A stretch of DNA of 64,000 nt from SIG440 sp045586925 (GCA_045586925.1 JAZNBG010000018.1:1-64000); one strand, 5' to 3'. Shown: positions 44,619-53,722, counted from the stretch's first letter. The notes: generated by a model not told the origin, from the letters alone. Numbers and translations are program-made.

Positions 44619-45956
44619 GTGAAATCGTTTTACAAGAGCTTTTTTCTGCTTTTGGTACCAATGGCACTGAAAGAGCTTGTTGCAGCATTTATTAATCTTC
44701 TTGATAGCGTAATGCTTGGCGGATTTGGTAAAGACGTCATTGCGGCTGTGGGCATTGCAAACCAATGGTACTTTCTCTTTGGTGTGCTTACCTTTGGTAT
44801 ATGTGGCGGCGCAGGCGTTTTTGCAGCCCAATATTGGGGCGCAAACAACATTGGCAAGGTGCGCAAGGTTTTAGGAATAAACCTTGTCCTTGTGACTATA
44901 GTTTCGGTTGTATTTATTTTGGTTTCGGTTGGGGCGCCTGAATTTATAATAAAAATCTTTCGCAAGGATGCTGCGGTTGTAGATTATGGTGTGCGTTATC
45001 TTAGAATTGCTTGCTTCTCGTATCTTTTTTCGGGAATTACAGCAGCTTATGATATGAGCCTTTGTTGTAGCGAGAAGGCTAACATCCCGTTTATAGCAAG
45101 ATTTGTCGGACTTTTTGTCAATATCTTTATGAATTGGATGCTTATTTTCGGGAAACTGGGCTTTCCTGAAATGGGTATTGAGGGGGCGGCAATTGCCACA
45201 ATTATTGCACGTTTGTCGGAACTTGCAATAATATTGAGTGTTGTTTACAAAAAGAAACTTATACAGGCGACAAATATTTCTGAACTTGTAAGAATACCAA
45301 AAGGAATGCTTGGCGGATATTTCAAAGCGGCACTTCCTGTTACATTAAATGAGGGGGCGTGGGCACTTGGAACAATTGTTTATTCTTGGGTGTTTTCGCA
45401 GATAAGTACAGATGCAATGGTTGTTATAACCATAGTTTCCAACATTGAAAGGTTGTTGCTTGTATTCTTTCACGGTGGAGGAAATGCGGCAGGAATACTT
45501 ATTGGTAAGCTTGTTGGCGCGGATGAAACCGAGCAGGCATATACAGTCTCGAAAAAATTGTGTATTATGAACATGCTCTTTTCGTTGTGTGTTTCGGCAG
45601 TATTTGTTCTGGCACGGCCTTTGGTGTTAATTCCTTATAATATTACTCCGGAGATTTATTCCGAGACGCTGAAGATTTTGTTTATGACTGCTGTTATTAT
45701 GAATGTAAAGGCACTAACCTTCTTCTTTATTGTTGGGGCATTCCGAAACGGTGGCGATACAAGGTGCGCTGCAGTTATAGATATTACATCAATGTGGCTT
45801 ATTGGCGTTCCTTTGGCGATTTTGTCGGGGTTGGTGTTTAAGCTTCCGCTTACGGCAATATATTTGTGTATGATGGGCGAAGAGGTGGTAAAACTTTTAC
45901 TATCAATCAGAAGATTTATAAGCAAGAAATGGATAAGGAATTTAATTAGACAATAA
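44619..45956 (+). CDS. MATE-family multidrug/metabolite efflux transporter
   Basis: 445 residues with about 12 hydrophobic spans. The repeat-half signature is visible (LLDSVMLGGFGKDVIAAVGIANQW; second half NEGAWALGTIVYSWVFSQIS) and conserved polar residues occur in TM1 and TM7. MATE proteins export cationic or other compounds by Na+ or H+ antiport. It uses GTG, starting two bases after the tex stop, so translation is coupled. Substrate cannot be inferred. Confidence 0.9.
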   Translation: MKSFYKSFFLLLVPMALKELVAAFINLLDSVMLGGFGKDVIAAVGIANQWYFLFGVLTFGICGGAGVFAAQYWGANNIGKVRKVLGINLVLVTIVSVVFILVSVGAPEFIIKIFRKDAAVVDYGVRYLRIACFSYLFSGITAAYDMSLCCSEKANIPFIARFVGLFVNIFMNWMLIFGKLGFPEMGIEGAAIATIIARLSELAIILSVVYKKKLIQATNISELVRIPKGMLGGYFKAALPVTLNEGAWALGTIVYSWVFSQISTDAMVVITIVSNIERLLLVFFHGGGNAAGILIGKLVGADETEQAYTVSKKLCIMNMLFSLCVSAVFVLARPLVLIPYNITPEIYSETLKILFMTAVIMNVKALTFFFIVGAFRNGGDTRCAAVIDITSMWLIGVPLAILSGLVFKLPLTAIYLCMMGEEVVKLLLSIRRFISKKWIRNLIRQ

Positions 45957-45957
45957 T

Positions 45958-45973
45958 TGTTTCACGTGAAACG
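45958..45973. other. parS centromere site 1
   Basis: TGTTTCACGTGAAACG, one base from the palindrome of site 2, immediately after the MATE gene. Confidence 0.8.
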
Positions 45974-46110
45974 TCGGAGCAACACATCCTTATACTGCGC
46001 TGTGTCCTGTGACACAGCTACTCTTTCGAATGGTTGCTCCTCTTTCGTTCAAAGGATTGCGCCTTTGAACGAGCGCATTCGGGTCGAACCCTGAGGGATA
46101 TAAATAATGT
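45974..46110. other. Multi-hairpin segment between the two parS sites
   Basis: Contains GGAGCAAC/GGTTGCTCC enclosing GCTGTGTC-CTGT-GACACAGC, then CGTTCAAAGG-ATTGCG-CCTTTGAACG, then GGGT-CGA-ACCC. It is GC-richer than its flanks and has no open frame. Function unknown. Confidence 0.5.
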
Positions 46111-46146
46111 ACAAAAAATTTGTTTCACGTGAAACAAATTTTTTGT
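46111..46146. other. parS centromere site 2 within a 36-bp perfect palindrome
   Basis: The parS core TGTTTCACGTGAAACA at 46121-46136 is extended by ten symmetric AT bases on each side. It lies 70 bases before parA, a typical place for origin-proximal parS. ParB binds and spreads from these sites. The long palindrome could also fold as a hairpin and end upstream transcription. Confidence 0.85.
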
Positions 46147-46155
46147 TATTATATA

Positions 46156-46184
46156 TTGTATTTTTCTGAAAAAAGTGGTAGAAT
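46156..46184 (+). promoter_or_regulatory. parA promoter
   Basis: TTGTAT, 17-base spacer, TAGAAT, just downstream of parS site 2. Confidence 0.55.
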
Positions 46185-46214
46185 GAATATACATAACAGA
46201 AAAGGGGGAGTACG

Positions 46215-46979
46215 ATGGGGAAGGTTATTGCAATTGCAAACCAAAAAGGCGGTGTCGGCAAGACTACAACAGCCGTCAATCTTAGTGCCTGCCTTGGAAA
46301 GCTGGGAAAGAAAACTCTTCTTATAGATATAGACCCACAGGGTAATACCACCAGCGGCCTTGGTGTTGATCCAAGGGCGGTGGAAACCTCGGTGTATGAC
46401 TGTATTATAAACGATGTGCCAATGAGCGAGGTTTTGATTGACACGGGCTTTGACAATCTTTGGATATGTCCGTCAAATATCAATTTGGCGGGGGCTGAAT
46501 TAGAGCTTGTTATGAAGGAAAACCGTGAGTATGTACTTAAGAATTCAATAAGTGAAATAAAGGAAAAATTTGATTTTATATTTATTGATTGCCCGCCGTC
46601 GTTGGGCCTTATAACTCTAAATTCGTTTTCGGCAGCAGATTCCATTCTTGTGCCTATACAATGCGAATATTATGCGCTTGAGGGGCTTAGTCAGCTTACA
46701 AATACTATAAAAATGGTGAAAAAAAGGCTTAATCCTGAATTACAAATGGAGGGCGTTTTGCTGACAATGTTTGACGCAAGGACAAATCTTTCGATACAAG
46801 TTGTTGATGAAGTGAAGAAGTTCTTCCGTGACAAGGTGTATGGCACAATAATTCCACGAAACGTAAGACTTTCTGAAGCCCCCAGCTTTGGAAAGCCTAT
46901 TATAGAATATGATAAACATTCAAAAGGTGCCGAATGTTATACGGATCTTGCTGAAGAGGTTATAAAACGTAACAGTTAA
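46215..46979 (+). CDS. parA: Chromosome-partitioning ATPase ParA (Soj)
   Basis: 254 residues. Deviant Walker A KGGVGKTTT (11-19) with the signature Lys11, Walker A' LLIDIDPQGNTTSGLG, Walker B FIFIDCPPSLG, and the C-terminal R-rich DNA-contact helix region. ParA forms ATP-dependent dimers on DNA, moved by ParB at parS, and in Bacillus also regulates DnaA. AAAGGGGGAG precedes ATG. It is followed by parB. Confidence 0.96.
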   Translation: MGKVIAIANQKGGVGKTTTAVNLSACLGKLGKKTLLIDIDPQGNTTSGLGVDPRAVETSVYDCIINDVPMSEVLIDTGFDNLWICPSNINLAGAELELVMKENREYVLKNSISEIKEKFDFIFIDCPPSLGLITLNSFSAADSILVPIQCEYYALEGLSQLTNTIKMVKKRLNPELQMEGVLLTMFDARTNLSIQVVDEVKKFFRDKVYGTIIPRNVRLSEAPSFGKPIIEYDKHSKGAECYTDLAEEVIKRNS

Positions 46980-47024
46980 TCCAATAGAAGAAATCCTTAT
47001 TTTGCAAAAAAGGAGTGAAAATAT

Positions 47025-47921
47025 ATGGCAGATAAAAAGATGCCGACTAAAAAGGCTATGGGACGCGGTTTGGGAGCGTTCTTTGATGATATCGAAGAAC
47101 ATGTTGTAGCCGAAGAGCCTAAAAAAAATCAGGAGACTGGTGGAGTGAAGATGTTCAAACTCAGGGATATCGAACCCAATCCCGAGCAGCCCAGAAAATA
47201 TTTCGAAAAAGAAAAGCTAGAGGCTTTGGCGAGTTCTATCAAGGAACACGGTCTTATTCAGCCAATTGTCGTAAAGCCGCAAAGCAATGGAATGTATCAG
47301 ATTGTAGCCGGAGAACGCAGATGGCGTGCCGCAAAGCTTGCGGGGCTGACAGAGGTGCCTTGTGTTGAGGGCGAGTATACCGAAAAGCAGGTTATGGAGC
47401 TTGCGCTGGTTGAAAACTTACAGCGAGAAGACCTGAACCCAATTGAAGAGGCAGAGGGATATCGCAAATTGATGGATACTTTTGGGCTTACCCAGGAAGA
47501 CGTGGCAGAACGTGTAGGCAGAAGTCGCAGTGCGGTTGCAAATTCATTAAGACTTAATGGTCTTTCAGCGAAAATAAAGAATATGGTAATTGCGGGTGAC
47601 CTTACTCAAGGCCATGCCAGAGCACTTCTTTCAATTGAAAAGGAAGCCGACCGTGTTGCTCTTGCTGAAAAAATTGTTGCAGAGGGGCTTAATGTTCGCC
47701 AGGTAGAAAAATTGGTGACAAAGTTTAGTGTTGAAAAGGCGATATCGCCTACTGTTGCTCCCGACAAAAATCTTGAAAAATATTTCAAGGATCTTGCACG
47801 GGATATTTCTGGAAAACTTGGAGCAAAAGTAACAATAAAAAATGGAAAAAACAAAGGAAGAATTGAGATTGAATATTTTAGCAATGCCGAGCTTGAAGGC
47901 ATAGTGGAAAAGTTAAAATAA
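47025..47921 (+). CDS. parB: Chromosome-partitioning protein ParB (Spo0J)
   Basis: 298 residues. The CTP-binding/N-terminal domain has LRDIEPNPEQPRKYF, GLIQPIVVK and VAGERRWRAAKLAGL; the central helix-turn-helix (LTQEDVAERVGRSRSAVANSLRL) reads parS; a C-terminal dimerisation domain follows. It loads at the two parS sites about 1 kb upstream and recruits SMC. Start has AAAGGAG. Confidence 0.96.
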   Translation: MADKKMPTKKAMGRGLGAFFDDIEEHVVAEEPKKNQETGGVKMFKLRDIEPNPEQPRKYFEKEKLEALASSIKEHGLIQPIVVKPQSNGMYQIVAGERRWRAAKLAGLTEVPCVEGEYTEKQVMELALVENLQREDLNPIEEAEGYRKLMDTFGLTQEDVAERVGRSRSAVANSLRLNGLSAKIKNMVIAGDLTQGHARALLSIEKEADRVALAEKIVAEGLNVRQVEKLVTKFSVEKAISPTVAPDKNLEKYFKDLARDISGKLGAKVTIKNGKNKGRIEIEYFSNAELEGIVEKLK

Positions 47922-48069
47922 GTAAAATTTTGTAAAAAGATGGAAAAATACCACCTTTAAAATGTGCCCTAAAACTCTAAAAACAACAATGAGCAATGGC
48001 GAGATATTAAAAGCTAGCCATTTGCGTTTAAGGGGCAAAAATTTGCGTTTGAGATATAGGGGGTTAGAA

Positions 48070-48501
48070 ATGAAAAATAAGAACAAGCGCATTTTGTTGT
48101 TTGGGGTTGTTTTGACCATATGTTTAGTTTTAATTGTAATTACCGGTTGTGAATTCCACAAAAAAACGGATGACAATGAAACCACATATCAAGATATGTT
48201 GAATGAGAGTCAGGAGACTTTAAAAATTCTTGAGAAAGAAAATGCAGAGCTAAAAAATAAAAATAAAGAGCTTGGAAATGAAAACAATGAACTGCAGACC
48301 AAACTTACTCAGGCAATGTCAGAAAAGTCAGATATGACAACTCACGGTCAGGCCCTAGCGGATTTGATTGATATTTATGAACTTTATAAATCCGGTAAAA
48401 CAAATGATGCTACAGCCAAATTAAAAAAGATTGAGCCTATGGGGTTTGATGACGCAACCCTGGCTTATTATGAAATCTTAAAAGATGTTTTAGAAAAGTA
48501 A
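48070..48501 (+). CDS. Membrane-anchored coiled-coil protein, probable lipoprotein
   Basis: 143 residues starting MKNKNKRILLFG after GGGGG. A hydrophobic segment (8-26) ends VITGC, which resembles a lipobox with Cys near 28. Next comes a coiled coil (LKILEKENAELKNKNKELGNENNELQTKL) and a TPR-like tail (LYKSGKTNDATAKLKKI). The frame is open back to 47962 but those 36 residues look like translated spacer. No named family recognised. Same strand as parB, 149 bases away. Confidence 0.7.
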   Translation: MKNKNKRILLFGVVLTICLVLIVITGCEFHKKTDDNETTYQDMLNESQETLKILEKENAELKNKNKELGNENNELQTKLTQAMSEKSDMTTHGQALADLIDIYELYKSGKTNDATAKLKKIEPMGFDDATLAYYEILKDVLEK

Positions 48502-48553
48502 AAAAGCAATTTATTGAAAAATTAGCCGAAATGGCAGAATGGAGAATATTCAA

Positions 48554-49837
48554 ATGATAGACATTAAAATTTTAAGAAACGAACCCGAAAAGCTTATCGA
48601 GGCGCTAAAGCGCAGAAAGGAAGACAGAATTGATATTGACCATCTGCTTGGTCTTGACAAAAAGCGCAGAGAGTTGGTTTTCAATGTTGAGCAGATGAAA
48701 AGCAAACAGAACACTATTTCCAAGCAGATTCCTCAGTTGAAAAAGGAAGGCAAGGATACTGCACCTATTTTTGCAGAGATGAAGGTTTTGTCGGATGACA
48801 TCAAGAAAATTGATGATCAGGTAAGGGAAATTGATGAAGAAATCGAAAAGATTATGTACACAATTCCCAACATTGCAAATCCCACAGTTCCCGAGGGTGA
48901 TACCGATGAGGACAATATTGAGGTAAGAAGGTTTATGGAACCAACCGAGTTTGATTTCGAGCCAAAGGCGCATTGGGATTTGGGCGAGGAACTGGGCATT
49001 TTGGACCCTGCAACCGCTGCAAAGATTACAGGAGCAAGATTTACTGTATATCAGGGGGCTGGTGCACAGCTTGAAAGAGCGGTTATCAATTTTTATCTTG
49101 ATACTCACACCAATCAAAACGGATATAAAGAAATATTCCCACCATTTATGGTACATCGCAATAGTATGGTAGGAACAGGTCAGCTTCCTAAGTACGAAGA
49201 GGATGCATTCAAGGTAGCAAATACCGATTATTTCCTTGTTCCCACAGCCGAGGTTCCTGTGACAAATATGCACAGAGACGAAATTCTTGACGGAAGCAAG
49301 CTGCCCATCAAATATTGTGCATACACCGCGTGCTTCAGAGCGGAGGCAGGTAGTGCCGGCAGAGATACCCGTGGACTTATTCGTCAGCATCAGTTCAACA
49401 AGGTGGAGCTTGTAAAATTTGCAAATCCTGAAAATTCCTATGAAGAACTGGAAAGTCTTGTAAACGACGCAGAATCGGTTCTCAAGCTTCTTAAGCTTCC
49501 TTACAGAGTAGTGAAGATTTGTATCGGCGACCTTGGATTTACTGCTGCAATGAAATACGATATCGAAGTTTGGATGCCAAGCTACAACAGATTTGTTGAA
49601 ATTTCATCATGCAGTAATTTTGAAGATTTCCAGGCAAGACGTGCAAATATTAAGTTTAAAAACAGCGTAAAGGACAAAGCTCAGCTTGTTCATACACTCA
49701 ACGGCTCGGGCGTTGCAATCGGCAGAACAGTTGCAGCAATCCTTGAAAACTATCAGAATGAGGACGGAAGCATCACCATTCCTGAGGTTCTTAGACCTTA
49801 TATGGGCGGCAAAGAAGTAATTTTACCTGAAAAATAA
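48554..49837 (+). CDS. serS: Serine-tRNA ligase
   Basis: 427 residues. Charges tRNA-Ser. The N-terminal coiled-coil arm (about 30-110: LVFNVEQMKSKQNTISKQIPQLKKEGKD) and the class II core are complete, with motif 2 ACFRAEAGSAGRDTRGLIRQHQF and motif 3 NGSGVAIGRTVAAILENYQ. I start at MIDIKILRNEPEKL, 9 bases after GGAG. No T-box leader fits in the 50-base gap upstream. Confidence 0.97.
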   Translation: MIDIKILRNEPEKLIEALKRRKEDRIDIDHLLGLDKKRRELVFNVEQMKSKQNTISKQIPQLKKEGKDTAPIFAEMKVLSDDIKKIDDQVREIDEEIEKIMYTIPNIANPTVPEGDTDEDNIEVRRFMEPTEFDFEPKAHWDLGEELGILDPATAAKITGARFTVYQGAGAQLERAVINFYLDTHTNQNGYKEIFPPFMVHRNSMVGTGQLPKYEEDAFKVANTDYFLVPTAEVPVTNMHRDEILDGSKLPIKYCAYTACFRAEAGSAGRDTRGLIRQHQFNKVELVKFANPENSYEELESLVNDAESVLKLLKLPYRVVKICIGDLGFTAAMKYDIEVWMPSYNRFVEISSCSNFEDFQARRANIKFKNSVKDKAQLVHTLNGSGVAIGRTVAAILENYQNEDGSITIPEVLRPYMGGKEVILPEK

Positions 49838-49848
49838 AGTGAAAAAAT

Positions 49849-49884
49849 AAAAAGCGAACACGGTTTTTCGTGTTCGCTTTTTTG
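49849..49884. terminator. Bidirectional terminator between serS and the pyridoxal kinase gene
   Basis: A 14-bp stem AAAAGCGAACACG/CGTGTTCGCTTTT with T runs. Confidence 0.88.
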
Positions 49885-49889
49885 TAATA

Positions 49890-50759
49890 CTATAAGTTTT
49901 TGCTAAAAAAGCTTGAAATAACAGGCTCAAAAATTGCACCATGTTCAATTTTAATGTCAGGATATTTCATAGTTTCAGAAATTGCCTGTTTAATAAAATC
50001 AACAGCAAGGCCGGATGCTTCGTGCATTGATTTTCCTTGCAAAAGTCCACCTGTAAGAACTGCTGCAAAAATATCTCCTGTCCCGTGGAATGGACGGTTA
50101 ACATATCCGCAGTCAAAAAATGCAGTTTTGTTTACAGTTTTATCTAATACACAAGTACACATTTTGTTTGTATCTGTCATAACCGAGGTTATGGCAATTT
50201 TTTGAGGTCCTAATTCGGACAATGCATAAAGAATTTCTGTAATTTCATTCTCACCAACGGGGCGTTTGGGATATTTTTTGCCCAACAGAAGGCAGGCTTC
50301 GGTAAGATTTGGAGTAATTACGTCAGCAAGGCTTACAAATTCTTTCATCGAGCATAGAAGGTCGTTCATTCTATCATAATAAACAGTTTCGGCTTCTGAC
50401 AAGTCGTTATCACCAAGAACAGGATCGATAACAGTAATAAAGCCCGGCCTTTTCTCTGCTTTAATGAAATCCGAAAGAATTTCAATCTGGCGGGGACTGC
50501 CAAGATAGCCTGTGCATATGCCGTCAAATTTTATGTTTAAATCCTGCCAATGATTGAGTATTTTTGGCATTTCTTCGGTTAAATCGCAGAAAGTATAATT
50601 TTCAAAATGATATGTATGTGTCGAAAGAACTGCCGTGGGTAAAGGGCAAACCTCTATTCCCATTGCAGAAAGGATAGATATTGCTTCGGTCAGGGATACC
50701 CGACAAAAACCTGAAAGGTCGTTAACAGCAACAACTCGGGGTATGTAATTTCTTATCAT
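49890..50759 (-). CDS. pdxK: Pyridoxal/pyridoxamine kinase (PfkB-like)
   Basis: 289 residues. Ribokinase-fold enzyme related to PdxY/PdxK that phosphorylates vitamin B6. N-terminal RVVAVNDLSGFCRVSL, LPTAVLSTHTYHF, FDGICTGYLGS, DPVLGDN and VITPNLTEACLLLG are typical, and the catalytic loop is FHGTGDIFAAVLTGG. I start at MIRNYIPR behind AAAGGAG. ThiD-like kinases are the main alternative. Confidence 0.85.
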   Translation of the reverse strand: MIRNYIPRVVAVNDLSGFCRVSLTEAISILSAMGIEVCPLPTAVLSTHTYHFENYTFCDLTEEMPKILNHWQDLNIKFDGICTGYLGSPRQIEILSDFIKAEKRPGFITVIDPVLGDNDLSEAETVYYDRMNDLLCSMKEFVSLADVITPNLTEACLLLGKKYPKRPVGENEITEILYALSELGPQKIAITSVMTDTNKMCTCVLDKTVNKTAFFDCGYVNRPFHGTGDIFAAVLTGGLLQGKSMHEASGLAVDFIKQAISETMKYPDIKIEHGAIFEPVISSFFSKNL

Positions 50760-50804
50760 AATGATATCTCCTTTTAATTGAACAATGTTCAAATCAATGG
50801 TGTA

Positions 50805-51512
50805 TTATGGAACTAAAAGCTTCATTTCGTCTTCGGTAAGCTCGCGGACAGAGCCTAATGGTAAATCTTCATCAAGCGACAGGTTGTTCATTTTTGTTCG
50901 TTTAAGATATAAAACCTTATTTCCTATTGCCTCAAACATTCGTTTTACCTGATGGAATTTACCTTCATTTATTACGATCTCGGCAAAATACGGCTCTTGC
51001 GATGAAAGACTTTTTAATGTTGCCGGCATAGTTTTGTAACCGTCATCCAAAACAACGCCACAGGCAAATTTCTCAATATCTTCGTCTGCTATCGGGTTTT
51101 CAATCTGTGCTACATAGGTTTTTGGGATATGAGATTTGGGTGCAAGCAATCTGTGAGCCAGGTCACCGTCGTTGGTGAGAAGCAAAAAGCCCTCGGTGTC
51201 TATGTCAAGCCTTCCTACGGGAAAAGGCTTAAAATGCAGATATTCGTCAGGGACAAGATCCATAACCGTTGGTGTTTTTCCGTCACGGGTGGCAGAAATA
51301 TATCCTTGTGGTTTGTTGAGCATAAGATATATAAATCGGCGGTAGACAACTTCTTTGCCCGAAAGAGTAACTGTATCGGTATCAACGTTAAGGTGAATAT
51401 CCGGTTTTGTTACAGGTTTGCCGCCTACAGCAACTGCACCTGAACGGATTATTTTTTTTACTTCGGTTCGGGTGCCAACACCACATTCTGCTAAAAATCT
51501 GTCAAGTCTCAT
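50805..51512 (-). CDS. 16S/23S rRNA pseudouridine synthase (RsuA/RluB family)
   Basis: 235 residues. An S4 RNA-binding domain (RLDRFLAECGVGTRTEVKKIIRSGAVAVGG) precedes the catalytic domain, with GRLDIDTEGFLLLTNDGDLAHRL carrying the catalytic Asp and KTYVAQIE, FHQVKRMF later. RsuA and RluB/E/F cannot be separated by eye. Start chosen at MRLDRF with GGAG six bases upstream. Confidence 0.92.
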   Translation of the reverse strand: MRLDRFLAECGVGTRTEVKKIIRSGAVAVGGKPVTKPDIHLNVDTDTVTLSGKEVVYRRFIYLMLNKPQGYISATRDGKTPTVMDLVPDEYLHFKPFPVGRLDIDTEGFLLLTNDGDLAHRLLAPKSHIPKTYVAQIENPIADEDIEKFACGVVLDDGYKTMPATLKSLSSQEPYFAEIVINEGKFHQVKRMFEAIGNKVLYLKRTKMNNLSLDEDLPLGSVRELTEDEMKLLVP

Positions 51513-51593
51513 AAAAATCTCCATTGCGCCGCCATACGTCGGTACAAATTGTAATTAAATTTCTCTTATCTGTATGGCAAGGAATGATAAGAG

Positions 51594-51650
51594 ATTTTTA
51601 CGCCCATGTGCGTTTCGCCTATGGCGAAAATTTCGCACGGGCAATCAAAT
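51594..51650 (+). repeat. Dispersed hairpin repeat, copy R3
   Basis: Core 51602-51642: GCCC..GTGCG..TTTCGCC, TAT, GGCGAAA, unpaired ATTT, CGCAC, GGGC. Compared with R1, paired bases change together (GTGCG/CGCAC against GTGCA/TGCAC), while the ATTT bulge and GGGCAAT stay the same. A second stem CTCTTATC/GATAAGAG precedes it. Confidence 0.6.
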
Positions 51651-51764
51651 CTGCCGGAGGCTTAACGAGAAAGGAACTTTCGCGTTACATTACCTCTTGA
51701 ATATATTTTCTAAAAATGACATATATTAGTAAAGACCGTTTGTGTCAAAAGGGGGATACAAAAA

Positions 51765-52211
51765 TTGAAAATAATACATTCAGCAAAAAAATACCGATAT
51801 ATTATTGCAAGCCTTAGCTTTGCAGTTATACTCCTGATGATAATTGTAGGACTTTTCAGTATTGACAATGCCACAAACGAGATGATTGTTGATTATATTG
51901 AAGAATTAGGATGGGAAATTGAAGCCACACCTAAAGAAATTACTCACCTGACAATTCCCGAACATTTTGATGTTGTGTATGAAACGTATAATGCAGTTCA
52001 AAAACATTCGGGATTTAAGTTTGAGGAATTCAAGGGCAAAAATGTTACCCGATATACCTATCTTGTTTTAAATCATAAGGAGTCTCAAAACTCAAGGGTT
52101 GTGGCTGGTGTCTTTGTGTATGAAGACACAATTATTGCCGGAGATATTTCCTCGACGGATATGAATGGGTTTATGCATGCCATAACCGAAACATCAAATA
52201 TCAGCAAATAA
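51765..52211 (+). CDS. DUF4830-like membrane-anchored protein
   Basis: 148 residues with a TTG start (GGGGGA site), an N-terminal TM anchor (13-33, IASLSFAVILLMIIVG) and an extracytoplasmic domain beginning IVDYIEELGWEIEATPKEI, then IPEHFDVVYETYNAVQKHSGF and TYLVLNH, a pattern I associate with DUF4830 in Firmicutes; this assignment is from memory. Function unknown. It stands alone between repeat copy R3 and the sulfhydrylase gene. Confidence 0.7.
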   Translation: MKIIHSAKKYRYIIASLSFAVILLMIIVGLFSIDNATNEMIVDYIEELGWEIEATPKEITHLTIPEHFDVVYETYNAVQKHSGFKFEEFKGKNVTRYTYLVLNHKESQNSRVVAGVFVYEDTIIAGDISSTDMNGFMHAITETSNISK

Positions 52212-52265
52212 TTCCCAGTATTTTTAAAGTATATCACAAAAAATGCAGTTTGACTATAGTTTTAC

Positions 52266-52294
52266 TTGACTTTTTTTGATGTAGAGAGTAAAAT
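52266..52294 (+). promoter_or_regulatory. Promoter of the O-acetylhomoserine sulfhydrylase gene
   Basis: TTGACT, 17-base spacer, TAAAAT, 27 bases before the start codon. The 110-base leader has no recognisable SAM riboswitch or T-box. Confidence 0.7.
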
Positions 52295-52321
52295 TAAGTA
52301 AAAAGCAAGGAGGAATTACCA

Positions 52322-53593
52322 ATGAGAATTGAAACAAAATGTATTCAGTCGGGATATACTCCCGGGAACGGAGAACCACGAGTTCTTCCTATATATCAGA
52401 GCACAACATGGAAATACAGCTCAACCGAGCAAATGGGCAAACTTTTTGACCTTGAAGAAAACGGGTATTTTTACACTCGTCTTGCCAATCCTACAAACGA
52501 CGCAGTTGCGGCAAAAATTGCAGACCTTGAAGGCGGTGTTGCGGCAATGCTCACATCATCAGGTCAGGCGGCTTGCTTTTATTCGATATTTAATATATGT
52601 AATGCGGGCGACCACTTTATATGTTCTACAAGCGTTTACGGCGGAACCTTTAACCTTTTTGGCGTAACAATGAAAAAGCTGGGAATCGACGTTACCTTTA
52701 TTGACCCCGATTGCGATGAGGAAACCTTTAATGCAGCCTTCCGTGAGAACACAAAAGCGGTTTTTGGTGAAACAATCGCAAACCCTGCACTGGTCGTTCT
52801 TGACATCGAAAAATGGGCAAAGATTGCTCACACTCATAATGTACCGCTTATTATAGACAATACCTTTGCGACACCTATTAATTGTCGTCCTTTTGAGTGG
52901 GGTGCTGACATCGTAGTTCATTCTACAACCAAGTATATGGACGGTCATGCAACACAGGTTGGCGGCGTTGTGGTAGACAGCGGTAATTTTGATTGGGAGG
53001 CTGCCGGAAAGTTCCCCGGACTTACCACTCCTGACGAATCTTATCACGGAATCACCTATACCGAAAAATTCGGTAAAGCGGCATATATTACAAAGCTCAC
53101 TGCTCAGGTAATGAGAGATTTAGGCTCAATTCCTTCACCCCACAATGCATTCCTTCTTAATCTGGGACTTGAAACCTTACCCCTTAGAATGGAACGTCAT
53201 TGCAGCAATGCTCAGGCAGTTGCTGAATATCTCAGCAAAAATGAGAAAATCTCCTGGGTTAAATATTGTGGGCTTAAAGGCGATAAATATTACGACCTTG
53301 CCCAGAAATACCTGCCTAATGGCTCCTGTGGCGTAATTTCCTTTGGGGTTAAAGGCGGCAGAGAGGCGGCTGTTAAGTTTATGGACAGTCTTAAACTTGC
53401 GGCAATTGTAACACACGTTGCAGATGCAAGAACATCTGTTCTGCACCCGGCAAGCCACACACACAGGCAGCTCAATGACGAAGAACTAAAGGCAGCAGGC
53501 GTAACACCCGATCTTATAAGATTCTCGGTGGGCATAGAAAATGTGGATGATATAATTGAAGATATTCAGCAAGCGCTGGATCAGGTAAAATAG
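52322..53593 (+). CDS. metY: O-acetylhomoserine sulfhydrylase (Cys/Met metabolism PLP enzyme)
   Basis: 423 residues. Makes homocysteine from O-acetylhomoserine and sulfide. Fold-type I PLP motifs: YFYTRLANPTNDAVAAKIADLEGG, ALTSSGQAA-like MLTSSGQAACF, DNTFATPINCRPFEWGADIVVHSTTKYMDGH with PLP Lys204, and SVGIENVDDIIEDI. Length and the FEWGAD signature fit the MetY group better than cystathionine gamma-synthase. GGAGG precedes ATG. Confidence 0.92.
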   Translation: MRIETKCIQSGYTPGNGEPRVLPIYQSTTWKYSSTEQMGKLFDLEENGYFYTRLANPTNDAVAAKIADLEGGVAAMLTSSGQAACFYSIFNICNAGDHFICSTSVYGGTFNLFGVTMKKLGIDVTFIDPDCDEETFNAAFRENTKAVFGETIANPALVVLDIEKWAKIAHTHNVPLIIDNTFATPINCRPFEWGADIVVHSTTKYMDGHATQVGGVVVDSGNFDWEAAGKFPGLTTPDESYHGITYTEKFGKAAYITKLTAQVMRDLGSIPSPHNAFLLNLGLETLPLRMERHCSNAQAVAEYLSKNEKISWVKYCGLKGDKYYDLAQKYLPNGSCGVISFGVKGGREAAVKFMDSLKLAAIVTHVADARTSVLHPASHTHRQLNDEELKAAGVTPDLIRFSVGIENVDDIIEDIQQALDQVK

Positions 53594-53612
53594 AATACAG
53601 AAAACCTAAGTA

Positions 53613-53643
53613 AGGGAGTCTTCATTTTTGAAGGCTCTCTTTT
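53613..53643 (+). terminator. metY terminator
   Basis: GGGAGTCTTCA, T-rich loop, TGAAGGCTCTC with one G-T pair, then TTTT. Confidence 0.8.
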
Positions 53644-53688
53644 GCAATGCAAATGTTATGTGTATTGATAAAGAAGTTGGGAATATAA

Positions 53689-53700
53689 TTGTATATACAA
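53689..53700. promoter_or_regulatory. 12-bp perfect palindrome upstream of the RHH/XRE pair
   Basis: TTGTATATACAA, 23 bases before the start codon; candidate autoregulatory operator. Confidence 0.4.
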
Positions 53701-53722
53701 ATGTATTGCAGAGGTGATATGT

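Noticed and set aside
47962..48069. Longer N-terminus for the lipoprotein-like gene and a possible fourth copy of the hairpin repeat (GCCATTTGCGTTTAAG..)
   Set aside because: The extension precedes a clear GGGGG site and signal sequence. The repeat resemblance is weak and the stem does not pair well.
52212..52321. SAM riboswitch or T-box before metY
   Set aside because: The leader is only about 25 bases after the promoter, too short, and no S-box or T-box motif is visible.
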